Source: Sphingobium lactosutens DS20 (GTDB taxonomy: Bacteria > Pseudomonadota > Alphaproteobacteria > Sphingomonadales > Sphingomonadaceae). From it: 64,000 nucleotides of DNA. The stretch spans positions 1 to 64,000 of the forward strand of contig NZ_ATDP01000078.1 of assembly GCF_000445105.1 (NCBI RefSeq), given 5' to 3'. The number at the start of each line of letters is the position of its first letter. The first letter of the stretch is position 1. Positions 1-9,023 of the stretch are shown here, in pieces. The notes beneath the pieces are model-generated. The model searched no databases. It was not told where the DNA came from and was given only the letters and a program-made list of their open reading frames with translations. Both the position numbers and the translations under genes were made by a program.

Positions 1-2
1 CC

Positions 3-389
3 CCGCCGCCGCCTCCGCCGCCCCCGCCGGTTGCAGAGTGCCAGCCGGGACCGTACATCGTGTTCTTCGAATGGGACAAGTCGGACATCACGCCTGATGC
101 CGCCACCATTCTGGACAACGCGGTTTCGGCCTACAGCAGCTGCGGCAGCGCCCAGGTCATGCTTGCCGGTCACGCGGACAAGTCGGGTTCGGCGTCGTAC
201 AACGTCGGTCTTTCGCAGCGTCGCGCTGACGCGGTCAAGGCCTACCTGGCTTCGAAGGGTATCCCTGACGGCGTGATGACGACCCAGGCCTTCGGTGAAT
301 CGAAGCCCCGCGTCGAAACCGCCGACGGCGTCCGCGAAGTGCAGAACCGTCGCGTGGAAATCACCTACGGTCCGGGCGCAGGCATGTAA
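3..389 (+). CDS. OmpA family outer-membrane protein, C-terminal part (5' end outside window)
   Basis: The reading frame is open from the first bases of the window and starts with a run of about nine prolines, then AECQPGPYIVFFEWDKSDIT, so this is the proline-rich hinge and the C-terminal OmpA/MotB-like domain of a porin whose barrel lies upstream. The domain carries the peptidoglycan-binding features of the family: the hydrophobic FFEWDKSDI strand, the GHADKSGSASYNVGLSQRRADAV segment with the Asp and Arg that bind diaminopimelate, and the closing NRRVEITYGPG. It would anchor the outer membrane to peptidoglycan. A GTG inside the frame at 60 is not the real start. The stop is followed 38 bases on by a strong terminator, so this is the last gene of its transcript. 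Confidence 0.9.
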   Translation, partial: PPPPPPPPPVAECQPGPYIVFFEWDKSDITPDAATILDNAVSAYSSCGSAQVMLAGHADKSGSASYNVGLSQRRADAVKAYLASKGIPDGVMTTQAFGESKPRVETADGVREVQNRRVEITYGPGAGM

Positions 390-426
390 TCGGATCGTCC
401 TTCCTTCGGGATGGACAGCAAAAAGG

Positions 427-458
427 AGGGGCCGGTCGAAAGACTGGCCCCTTTTTTG
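427..458 (+). terminator. Rho-independent terminator of the OmpA-like gene
   Basis: An 11-bp stem (AGGGGCCGGTC with GACTGGCCCCT, one G-T pair) closes a GAAA tetraloop and is followed by six T residues. Confidence 0.9.
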
Positions 459-460
459 TT

Positions 461-548
461 GGGGTTGGGGTGTTGTTCGGGCGGGGTTTTGGTGCGGTGG
501 GTTTTGTCGGGGTGGGTTTTGGTCTGGTGGGTTCTGGCGTTTTGGGCC
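461..548 (+). other. 88-base G/T-rich, A-free stretch with many G-runs
   Basis: Directly behind the terminator the plus strand has no A for 88 bases. It consists of G-runs of three or four separated by short T-rich spacers, with the unit GGGTTTTG recurring imperfectly. The minus strand is correspondingly C/A-rich. It could form G-quadruplexes on the plus strand, although some loops are longer than seven bases. No convincing protein is encoded. The open frame running across it on the minus strand is a composition artefact. Confidence 0.6.
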
Positions 549-789
549 AACGGGGTGCAACTCGCCTAGGCGCTGAGACCGGCTCTAGCCGCTGACCGAA
601 CTAATCACTCTAATGGCCCATCTATGAACGGCTGGGCTGTAAAGACAGGCCTTTCCGGTCGTGGAGCAATGACGGGACGATCACGCAGCATTGCAAGCTG
701 GTCGGGGCCATCACAGGGCCGCGCCGTTGCGGACTCCGGACTTAAGATACGGGAAAGGCAGCGATCGGAAAGAGCAATCGGCACCGACT
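549..789. other. Gene-poor stretch, nothing recognised
   Basis: Short frames exist on both strands (for example 624-836 plus and 605-823 minus), but none shows a recognisable domain, a ribosome-binding site or protein-like composition. It may be eroded sequence. The gene-poor zone continues from 1033 to 1267, where nothing was recognised either. Confidence 0.5.
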
Positions 790-1032
790 TCATCCTCTCA
801 CCGCCTCGGCCCCGGTCCACCATCGAAGATCCGTGACTTGGCCATGGCGACGAAGGACGTCCTCAATCGCAGTCGCCAGTCGCTCCACCACCTCGACAGT
901 TGATATCCGCTTCACCATCCAGCGCCGAACATAGGGTCGGCACGGCTCGATGAAGCAGAGATGACCATTTGGCCATTCTTCGTAATGGCCACAGCCGATC
1001 CTGAGCGGGAACGCGCTGTTTGCGATCTGCAC
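790..1032 (-). CDS. Small hypothetical protein (80 aa), possibly a remnant
   Basis: A GTG-started frame two codons after an in-frame TGA. The product is protein-like in its middle: a Trp/His/Cys-rich segment (CGHYEEWPNGHLCFIEPC) precedes a charged helical segment (VEVVERLATAIEDVLRRHG). There is no clear ribosome-binding site, no recognised domain and no partner gene. It lies in the only gene-poor stretch of the window, so it may be the surviving part of a longer gene. I do not recognise the family. Confidence 0.35.
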   Translation of the reverse strand: MQIANSAFPLRIGCGHYEEWPNGHLCFIEPCRPYVRRWMVKRISTVEVVERLATAIEDVLRRHGQVTDLRWWTGAEAVRG

Positions 1033-1267
1033 GCATCAACCCTACTCTTCCCGATAAACGCGTTCAATTTGGTATCCGTGCCTGGGTAATCCTGCCGCCA
1101 TCAGAGTAGCGACGGCCTTACCCTTTGGGGCAGACCCGTCTCCTGCCTGGTCAGACACTATGGTTGACCGCAACTCACAATGTGATCGCATCTGGTCGGC
1201 TTGCACCAGTCAGGCATCACCCGCAACTTGATGACGTCACATCCCCCCGGTTTGGCGAAGCGATGCC

Positions 1268-2572
1268 TTATGATTGCAGCACGGCGACGCCCTCGCCTTG
1301 ATAGGCCGTTTCGTCCAATATGCCTTCGCGCTTGGCGACGAGGGTTGCGACGAGCACTTGGCCCGCGACATTGACGGCGGTGCGGCCCATGTCGAGGATG
1401 GGGTCGATGGCGAGCAGCAGGCCGGCGCCTTCGAGCGGCAGACCCAGGGTCGAGAGGGTGAGCGTCAGCATCACGATCGCGCCAGTGAGGCCTGCGGTCG
1501 CCGCGGACCCCAGGACCGACACGAAGACGATCAGCGCATAGTCGATGAAGTGCAGCGGGATGCCGTAGAAGCCGGCGACGAACATGGCGGCGAGCGCGGG
1601 GTAGATGGACGCGCAGCCATCCATCTTGGTCGTGGAGGCGAGCGGAATCGCGAAGGCGGCATAGCCCTTGTCCACGCCCATGCGTTCGGTGACGGTTTCC
1701 GTGACGGGCAGCGTGCCGACCGAGGAGCGCGACACGAAACCCAGCTGGATGGCGGGCCAGGCCTTGGCGAAGAAGGGGCCGGGGCGCAGGCCGTTGGCGA
1801 TCAGCAACGTCGGGTAGACGACAAGCAGCACCAGCGCGAGGCCAAGATAGATGGCGGCGGTGAAGACGCCAAGCTGGGCGAGCGCGCTCCAGCCATAGGT
1901 CGCGATCGCGGTGCCGATCAGCGCGGCCGAACCGATGGGCGTCAGGCGGATGATCCAGCCCAGGATCGCGCGCACGACAGCAAGCAGCGAGCGCACGAAG
2001 GCGAGGAAGGGTTCGGCCTTGTCGCCGACCTTGAGCGTGGCGAGGCCCACGACGATCGAGATGACCAGCAGCTGGAGGATATTGAAGGACAGGCTGGTGG
2101 TGGCGGCGCCGTCGGTGATGCTGGTGCTGCCGGTCAGGGCCAGGCTGTTGCCGGGGACGAGGCCCTTGAGGAAATCGAGCCAGCCGCCATAGCTGTCGGG
2201 CTTGCCGACGGCGAGCGCGGTGCCGCGCAGACCCGCGCCGGGTTCCAGCAGCAGGCCGATGGCAAGACCGATGCTGACGGCGATCAGGCTGGTGATGGCG
2301 AACCACAGCAACGTCTGCCCGGCAAGGCGCGCGGCATTGTCCAGCGCCCGCAAATTGGCGATCGACGCCACGATGGCGGCGAAGACCAGTGGTGGCACCA
2401 CCGCTTTCAGAAGCGAGACGAATATGGACCCGGTGGTCTTGAGCGCGGTGGCGAGCCAGTTGAGATCGCCGCCGGAACCGGCCCCCATTTGACGCGCGAC
2501 GAGGCCCAGCAGCAGGCCGACGACCATGCCGACCAGAACCTGAAACCCGAAACTGCGAAAATTGAGGGCCAT
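1268..2572 (-). CDS. Dicarboxylate/amino acid:cation symporter (DAACS family)
   Basis: A 434-residue inner-membrane transporter of the sodium:dicarboxylate symporter family (GltP/DctA type), importing C4-dicarboxylates or acidic amino acids with Na+ or H+. The family motifs are present: the serine-rich re-entrant hairpin SSVGTLPVTE near residue 280, MDGCASIYPA in the seventh helix, and DPILDMGRTAVNVAGQ in the last helix, which binds the substrate carboxylate. The usual NMDG reads TKMDG here. About eight hydrophobic helices are evident. Length is normal. It is divergent from the M20 peptidase gene, and the substrate cannot be fixed from sequence. Confidence 0.93.
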   Translation of the reverse strand: MALNFRSFGFQVLVGMVVGLLLGLVARQMGAGSGGDLNWLATALKTTGSIFVSLLKAVVPPLVFAAIVASIANLRALDNAARLAGQTLLWFAITSLIAVSIGLAIGLLLEPGAGLRGTALAVGKPDSYGGWLDFLKGLVPGNSLALTGSTSITDGAATTSLSFNILQLLVISIVVGLATLKVGDKAEPFLAFVRSLLAVVRAILGWIIRLTPIGSAALIGTAIATYGWSALAQLGVFTAAIYLGLALVLLVVYPTLLIANGLRPGPFFAKAWPAIQLGFVSRSSVGTLPVTETVTERMGVDKGYAAFAIPLASTTKMDGCASIYPALAAMFVAGFYGIPLHFIDYALIVFVSVLGSAATAGLTGAIVMLTLTLSTLGLPLEGAGLLLAIDPILDMGRTAVNVAGQVLVATLVAKREGILDETAYQGEGVAVLQS

Positions 2573-2723
2573 GACGCGTTCTTCCTTGGGGCAACCGGGC
2601 GTCTATATCGGCAAGCGGCATGGGGATTGCGCGCAAGCAATTCTTTCAGGGGGGTGAAGCTGGGTGATTGGCTGGACCCGATGGCTGTGCCAGACAGGTC
2701 TGATGATTTCGGGGAGCAGATAT

Positions 2724-4091
2724 ATGGGTTTGGGCAAGGCGTGTCTGGGACTGGCGCTGGCGATGGCGCCGCAGATGGCGCAGGCGGCCGCGGATGCGGG
2801 GGTCGCCAAGGACATATTGATGCGATCGGTCGCGTTTCGCACGGTCCAGGGGGCGGGGCAGGTGCCCAAGCTGGCGGGCTATTATGCCGACATATTGAAA
2901 CAGGCGGGCTTTGCCGACGATGATGTGGTCATCACCCCGATGGGTGAGACGGCGACCTTCGCCGCGACCATCAAGGGGCGGGATGCGGCGCTCAAGCCCC
3001 TGCTGATGATCGGGCATATGGATGTGGTGGAGGCCGATCCCAAGGACTGGACCCGCGACCCGTTCGTCCCGGTCGAGGAAAATGGCTATATCTTCGGCCG
3101 CGGGGCGGAGGACAATAAATATGATGTCGCGATGATGGTCGCGACTCTGGCGCAGTTGAAGAAGGAAGGCTGGAAGCCGCGTCGGACCGTGACATTGCTG
3201 TTGTCGGGCGACGAGGAAACCGACATGGCGACGACGCGCGCGCTGGCTGCAAAATATCAGGACGCCGAAATGCTGCTCAACGGCGATGGCGGCGGCGGAT
3301 TGCTGAGCGAAGAGGGGAAGCCCGTCCTGTATCAATTGCAGGCGGGCGAGAAGACCTATGCCGATTTCGAGATCGGCTTTACCGATGCGGGCGGCCATAG
3401 CAGTGCGCCAACGCCGGGCAACCCCATCTATCGCCTGGCGAAAGCGATCGACCGGATTGCGGCCTTTCAGTTTCCGCTGATGCGCAACGAATTGACCAAG
3501 GCGTCGCTGACCCTGTCCGCCGACCGGATCGGTGGCGAGGTGGGCGAGGCGATGCGCCGCTTTGCCGAAACCGGCGATCCAAAAGCGGCGGAGATATTGT
3601 CAAGCCGCCCGGAATTTGTCGGGCAGGTGCGCACGACCTGCGTCGCGACCATGGCGCAGGCCGGCCATGCGCTCAATGCGCTGCCCCAGAGCGCCAAGGT
3701 CAGCGTCAATTGCCGGATCTTCCCCGGCGTGGCGATCAAGGATGTGAAGGCGCAGCTGACGAAGGTCGTCCATGATCCGAGCGCCACGATCACGACTTTG
3801 GGCGATCCGACCGGCAGCGATGCATCGGCGCTTCGGGAGGATGTGATGCAGGCGGTGCGGGACGCCGTTCTGGCGCGTGCGCCGGGCATTGCGATCATGC
3901 CGGGCATGTCGGCAGGGGCCACGGACAGTGTCCATTTCCGCGCGCTGGGGGTGCCGAGCTATGGCGTGTCGAGCCTGTTCATGCGCGCGGAGGATGGCTT
4001 TGCCCATGGGTTGAACGAGCGTGTGCCGGTGGCGGGCATCCGGGAATCGCTGGAGCAGTGGGACCGGGTGGTCCGGGCGCTGGCGAGGTAG
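2724..4091 (+). CDS. Secreted M20 family metallopeptidase
   Basis: A 455-residue zinc peptidase of the M20 family (carboxypeptidase/dipeptidase type). The start at 2724 is preferred over upstream ATGs because GGGGAGC lies just before it and because it places a signal peptide (MGLGKACLGLALAMAPQMAQA) at the N-terminus, making the enzyme periplasmic. Metal and catalytic motifs are visible: GHMDVVEAD (His and catalytic Asp), the GRGAEDNKYD segment with the bridging Asp, and GDEETD with the general-base Glu. The dimerisation insert begins around GGHSSAP. It would release amino acids from peptides in the periplasm, and the symporter divergent from it could take up acidic products (inference). Confidence 0.92.
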   Translation: MGLGKACLGLALAMAPQMAQAAADAGVAKDILMRSVAFRTVQGAGQVPKLAGYYADILKQAGFADDDVVITPMGETATFAATIKGRDAALKPLLMIGHMDVVEADPKDWTRDPFVPVEENGYIFGRGAEDNKYDVAMMVATLAQLKKEGWKPRRTVTLLLSGDEETDMATTRALAAKYQDAEMLLNGDGGGGLLSEEGKPVLYQLQAGEKTYADFEIGFTDAGGHSSAPTPGNPIYRLAKAIDRIAAFQFPLMRNELTKASLTLSADRIGGEVGEAMRRFAETGDPKAAEILSSRPEFVGQVRTTCVATMAQAGHALNALPQSAKVSVNCRIFPGVAIKDVKAQLTKVVHDPSATITTLGDPTGSDASALREDVMQAVRDAVLARAPGIAIMPGMSAGATDSVHFRALGVPSYGVSSLFMRAEDGFAHGLNERVPVAGIRESLEQWDRVVRALAR

Positions 4092-4112
4092 TTTTCATCT
4101 TCAAAAAAAATC

Positions 4113-4205
4113 CCGTCATTCCCGCGAAAGCGGGAACCCATCTCCTGACCTCGCCACCGAAGTTGACTTTCGGGAGATGGGTTCCCGCTTTTGCGGGGAT
4201 GACGG
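4113..4205. repeat. Long inverted repeat (REP-like) between convergent genes
   Basis: Two 33-base arms (4113-4145 and 4173-4205) are complementary with only two mismatches around a 27-base centre. Each arm contains the internal palindrome CCCGCGAAAGCGGG or a close variant, so each can also fold alone. It lies between the ends of the convergent M20 and leuA genes, where it could act as a bidirectional terminator. The motif GTCATTCCCGCGAAAGCGGG is one I recall as widespread in proteobacterial intergenic regions. Confidence 0.85.
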
Positions 4206-4224
4206 CAATATTCAGCTATGGGTT

Positions 4225-5898
4225 TTACCCGCGGACGGCGATGCCGTTGGCGGCTGACAGGATCGCCTTGACCGAAGCGGTCGCCACGTCGCTGTCCGTG
4301 CCGATGCCGAAGACCGTGCGGCCGTCGGGCGTGCGGCATTCGACATAGGCGGCGGCGTTGACGTCGCTGCCCGCGCCGATGGCGTGTTCGCTATAATCGG
4401 CGATTTCCAGCTGGACGCCAAATTCGTCGCGCAGCGCCGCCAGCACCGAGGAGAGCAGGCCGTTGCCGCGACCGGAAATGCTGCGTTCGCCGCCCTTGTG
4501 ACTGATCTTGCCGGTAAAGATGCGATCGCCCGCCTGGCCGCCTTCCTGATAGTCGATGAGGGCATAGGGCTGATCACTGGTCAGGCAATAATGAGCGTCG
4601 AAGGCTTCGCTGATGTCGGCGGCGTTGAGTTCGCGGCTGGAGCTATCGGCCAGGGCCTGAACCACGCGGGAAAAGTCCGCCTGCATCCGCTTGGGCAGCT
4701 TGTAGCCCTTGTCCTGTTGGAGAACCCAGGCGACGCCGCCCTTGCCGGACTGGCTGTTGACGCGGATGACCGCTTCATAGTCTCGGCCCAGATCCTTGGG
4801 ATCGATCGGCAGGTAGGGCACGTTCCAAATCTGGTCGTTGCGCGCATCCTGCGCGGCAAAGCCCTTCTTGATCGCGTCCTGATGGCTGCCGGAAAAGGCG
4901 GTGAAGACCAGTTCGCCGGCATAAGGATGACGGGGGTGGACCGGCAGCTGGTTGCAATATTCGACCGTCTGAATGACGTCGTCAATATCGCTGAAATCCA
5001 GGCCAGGGTTGATCCCCTGCGTATACATGTTGAGCGCGACGGTCACGAGGTCGCAGTTGCCGGTGCGTTCGCCATTGCCGAACAGGCAGCCTTCGACGCG
5101 ATCCGCGCCCGCCATGATGCCCAGCTCGGCGGCCGCGACGCCGGTGCCGCGATCATTATGGGTGTGGAGCGAGATGACGACACTGTCGCGGCGCGAGATG
5201 TTGCGGCAGATCCATTCAATCTGGTCGGCATAGATATTGGGCGTGGCGCATTCGACCGTGGCGGGCAGGTTCAGGATCAGCGGCCGCTCCGGCGTGGGCC
5301 GGAGTATCTCCATCACCGCCTCGCAACATTCCAGGCTGAAATCCAGTTCGGCGGTGGAGAAGGTTTCGGGCGAATATTCGAAATGCCAGTCGGTGTCGGG
5401 CTGGGCGGCGGCATGGTCGCGCAGCAGCTTGGCGGCGTTGACGGCGATGTCGCGAACCTGGCTGCGCTCCATCTGGAACACGATATTGCGCCAGGCCGGC
5501 GAAATCGCGTTGTAGACATGGACGATCGCCTGCTTGGCGCCGCGCAGGCTTTCAAAGGTCGTGGCAATGAGGTCGGCACGCGCCTGTGTCAGCACCTGCG
5601 GCATGACGTCGTCGGGGATGGCGCCGCCTTGCGCCAGGCCGGAGATGAAATCGAATTCAGTCGCGCCGGCGGAGGGGAAGCCGACCTCGATTTCCTTGAC
5701 GCCAACCTTGACCAGCAGGTCGAAGAAACGCCGTTTCTTTTCGACGTTCATCGGATCGATCAACGACTGGTTGCCGTCGCGCATGTCGGTCGAGAGCCAG
5801 CGGGGCGGCGCGGTGATGACCCGGCTGGGCCACTGGCGGTCGGGCAGATCGACCTGGGGGAAGGGGCGATATTTCAGCGAAGGATCGGTCAGCATCAT
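4225..5898 (-). CDS. leuA: 2-isopropylmalate synthase
   Basis: 557 residues, the long LeuA type. It condenses acetyl-CoA with 2-ketoisovalerate, the first committed step of leucine synthesis in the cytoplasm. The HMGL-like TIM barrel begins with [11 protein letters not shown] (metal and substrate Asp-Arg) and carries the metal-binding SLHTHNDRG near residue 230. The C-terminal third is the leucine-binding regulatory domain, ending in the [17 protein letters not shown] segment. The gene starts with two consecutive ATG codons, with AGGAAAT about ten bases upstream. It is the last gene of the ilvB-ilvN-ilvC-yceI run on this strand but has its own leader peptide and hairpin region (see 5921-6065), so it is probably regulated by leucine supply. 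Confidence 0.96.
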   Translation of the reverse strand: MMLTDPSLKYRPFPQVDLPDRQWPSRVITAPPRWLSTDMRDGNQSLIDPMNVEKKRRFFDLLVKVGVKEIEVGFPSAGATEFDFISGLAQGGAIPDDVMPQVLTQARADLIATTFESLRGAKQAIVHVYNAISPAWRNIVFQMERSQVRDIAVNAAKLLRDHAAAQPDTDWHFEYSPETFSTAELDFSLECCEAVMEILRPTPERPLILNLPATVECATPNIYADQIEWICRNISRRDSVVISLHTHNDRGTGVAAAELGIMAGADRVEGCLFGNGERTGNCDLVTVALNMYTQGINPGLDFSDIDDVIQTVEYCNQLPVHPRHPYAGELVFTAFSGSHQDAIKKGFAAQDARNDQIWNVPYLPIDPKDLGRDYEAVIRVNSQSGKGGVAWVLQQDKGYKLPKRMQADFSRVVQALADSSSRELNAADISEAFDAHYCLTSDQPYALIDYQEGGQAGDRIFTGKISHKGGERSISGRGNGLLSSVLAALRDEFGVQLEIADYSEHAIGAGSDVNAAAYVECRTPDGRTVFGIGTDSDVATASVKAILSAANGIAVRG

Positions 5899-5920
5899 GG
5901 GATCGGATATTTCCTGCGGC

Positions 5921-6025
5921 GGACGCGCCTGTGCGTCCGGGGAGCGACTTGACTGTGATGGATGCCCTTAGGCGGATCAACGCTGCCCTCAGCCGGGAGG
6001 CAGCACAAAAGCCACGCCTAAGGGC
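5921..6025 (-). promoter_or_regulatory. Candidate leucine attenuator region upstream of leuA
   Basis: Between the leader peptide and leuA the transcript can form mutually nested stems. GCCCTTAGGCG (6015-6025), which contains the leader's stop codon, is perfectly complementary to CGCCTAAGGGC (5964-5974). Inside lies a second stem, GCTGCC with GGCAGC (about 5982-6005). A third hairpin, GGACGC-ACAGGC-GCGTCC (5921-5938), sits just before the leuA ribosome-binding site. None is followed by a T-run, so the output may be translational or Rho-dependent rather than a classical terminator. A weak promoter match (TTGCAT, 17 bases, TATGCA at 6075-6103) ends nine bases before the leader ATG. Confidence 0.55.
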
Positions 6026-6065
6026 GTGTAAGTCGTAGCAGGGGAAGGCGCGCGACGCTCTGCAT
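6018..6065 (-). CDS. Leucine leader peptide (15 aa)
   Basis: ATG at 6063-6065 (minus strand) opens the peptide MQSVARLPLLRLTRP. Four of residues 7-12 are Leu (codons CTT, CTG, CTA, CTT), a density expected of an attenuator leader and not of random sequence. Its stop codon lies inside the first arm of an 11-bp inverted repeat whose second arm lies 41 bases downstream. There is no evident ribosome-binding site, and the best promoter match would make the message nearly leaderless. Position, size and codon content fit a leucine-sensing leader for leuA. The proposed role is inference. Confidence 0.6.
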   Translation of the reverse strand: MQSVARLPLLRLTRP

Positions 6066-6083
6066 GATGCGCGGTGCATACGC

Positions 6084-6116
6084 AAAACGGGGCCGACATG
6101 CAAGCCAGCCCCGTTT
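6084..6116 (-). terminator. Probable terminator of the yceI transcript
   Basis: On the minus strand AAACGGGGC and GCCCCGTTT pair over nine bases around a 14-base loop, followed by a short T-run (TTTTGCG). It lies 24 bases after the yceI stop and before the leuA leader, which would separate leuA transcription from the upstream genes. Confidence 0.6.
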
Positions 6117-6139
6117 ATCGGACATTTTATGTCGCGGCG

Positions 6140-6763
6140 TTACTGTTTCTCGAAGCCGGCGATGATCTTGAGTTCGATCGCGTCTCCTACCACCGGCACA
6201 CCATAGCCCATGCCGAATTCGCTGCGCTTGATCGTGCCGGTCGCAACGAAGCCGACATTTTCCTTCTTGCTCATCGGCTGGATGCCGGCGCCGTAGAGTT
6301 CGGCGTCGAGCGTCACGGGCTTGGTCACGCCATGCAGGGTAAGGTTGCCCGTGATTTCAGCGCCGGTCGCGCCGTCAGGCTTGACGCTGGTCGAGACGAA
6401 GGTTGCGGTCGGGAATTTCGCGGCATCGAAAAAGTCGGGCTTCATCAGATGCTCGTCGAGCTTGGTGACGCCGGTGCGCAGGTTGGCGACCTGGAATTCC
6501 ACTGACACCTTGCTGTTGGCCGGGTTCGCCTTGTCGAGGGTAAGCGTGCCGGTCGGCTCGGCGATGGTGCCCATATTGTTGGTAAAGCCCATATGGTCCC
6601 AGGCGAAAACGACCTGGGTATGGCCGCCATCGACCTTGTAGGTGCCGCCGGTGACTTTCGCGACGTCCTTCGTGCCGGGGGCAGAGGTCGGCATCTGCGC
6701 GACGAGGGCGGTGCCGCCGGCCAGCGCGATCAGGGCGGCGGCGGGGATCAGGAATTTCTTCAT
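6140..6763 (-). CDS. YceI family protein, periplasmic
   Basis: 207 residues after choosing the ATG at 6763, which gives a signal peptide (MKKFLIPAAALIALAGGTALVAQ) and has GGAGAG ten bases upstream. A longer frame adds 24 unlikely residues. The mature part is the YceI lipocalin-like barrel: TYKVDGGHTQVVFAWDHMGFTNNMG, the central FQVANLRTGVTKLDEHLMKPDFFDAAKFPTATF segment and the LTLHGVTKPVTLDAEL strand pair are all typical. Family members bind polyisoprenoid or amphiphilic molecules in the periplasm. Its position between ilvC and leuA does not suggest a role in amino-acid synthesis. Confidence 0.9.
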   Translation of the reverse strand: MKKFLIPAAALIALAGGTALVAQMPTSAPGTKDVAKVTGGTYKVDGGHTQVVFAWDHMGFTNNMGTIAEPTGTLTLDKANPANSKVSVEFQVANLRTGVTKLDEHLMKPDFFDAAKFPTATFVSTSVKPDGATGAEITGNLTLHGVTKPVTLDAELYGAGIQPMSKKENVGFVATGTIKRSEFGMGYGVPVVGDAIELKIIAGFEKQ

Positions 6764-6912
6764 GGGGACAGACTCTCCGAAATGCTCAAGGGCGCGGCCA
6801 TGATAAGCCGCGCCCCTGGCAAGTTCCAGAGCCATGAAGCGGAACGGATCGTTTCGATAAACCGCCGGTCCGCTTCACGATCTTCTCCCCAAGGACTGGG
6901 AAGAGTGCCGGA

Positions 6913-8644
<1,732 letters not shown>

Positions 8645-8645
<1 letters not shown>

Positions 8646-9013
8646 CAGATGGTTCCGTGATCCTGATGGTCTTCGGCCTGCCCGTCGGGCGCGGGCTTGT
8701 CATGGCGCTGCGAAATCATGGCGACGAAGGCGAAATGCCATTCGCCGTCCTGCCGATGGGCAAGGCGTGCGGGGAAGCCCGATACCGCGTCGAACATCCT
8801 TTCCAGCCTTTCCCCTACATAGCGGGGAGCGACCAGCAGTGTGCCGATATGCCGCTTGTTGAAATCGAACCCATGGTCGAGATGCACTTCCCATTCCTCA
8901 TTTTCGGGATCGGCATGGTCCGTGGTCCAGCCGGTCAACTCGGCCGTGCCAGCCTGCCGTTCGAAATCCCATGGCTCCGACACATGAATGCGGAGCTTCA
9001 GATGCTGCGTCAC
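8645..9013 (-). CDS. Hypothetical protein between ilvB and ilvN (122 aa)
   Basis: A GTG-started gene ten bases after the ilvB stop, preceded by AAGGA, whose TGA overlaps the ilvN ATG. The product is acidic and Trp-rich (SEPWDFERQAGTAELTGWTT, ENEEWEVHLDHGFDF), with a compact core and a charged disordered tail (DKPAPDGQAEDHQDHG). It has no signal peptide or membrane segment. I do not recognise the family. The tight coupling on both sides suggests it is made together with the acetolactate synthase subunits. A longer frame to 9079 runs inside ilvB and is not preferred. Confidence 0.7.
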
Positions 9014-9023
9014 ATGCCTGTCC

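Noticed and set aside
461-548. G/T tract as a CRISPR-like or tandem-repeat array
   Set aside because: The GGGTTTTG unit is irregular in length and sequence and there are no constant repeats with unique spacers.
1274-2923. 549-codon open frame on the plus strand
   Set aside because: It is the antisense shadow of the symporter gene; the product is Gly/Gln/Asp-rich low-complexity sequence typical of reverse frames in GC-rich genes.
4384-5952. 522-codon open frame opposite leuA
   Set aside because: Antisense shadow; leuA on the other strand has complete motifs and a ribosome-binding site.
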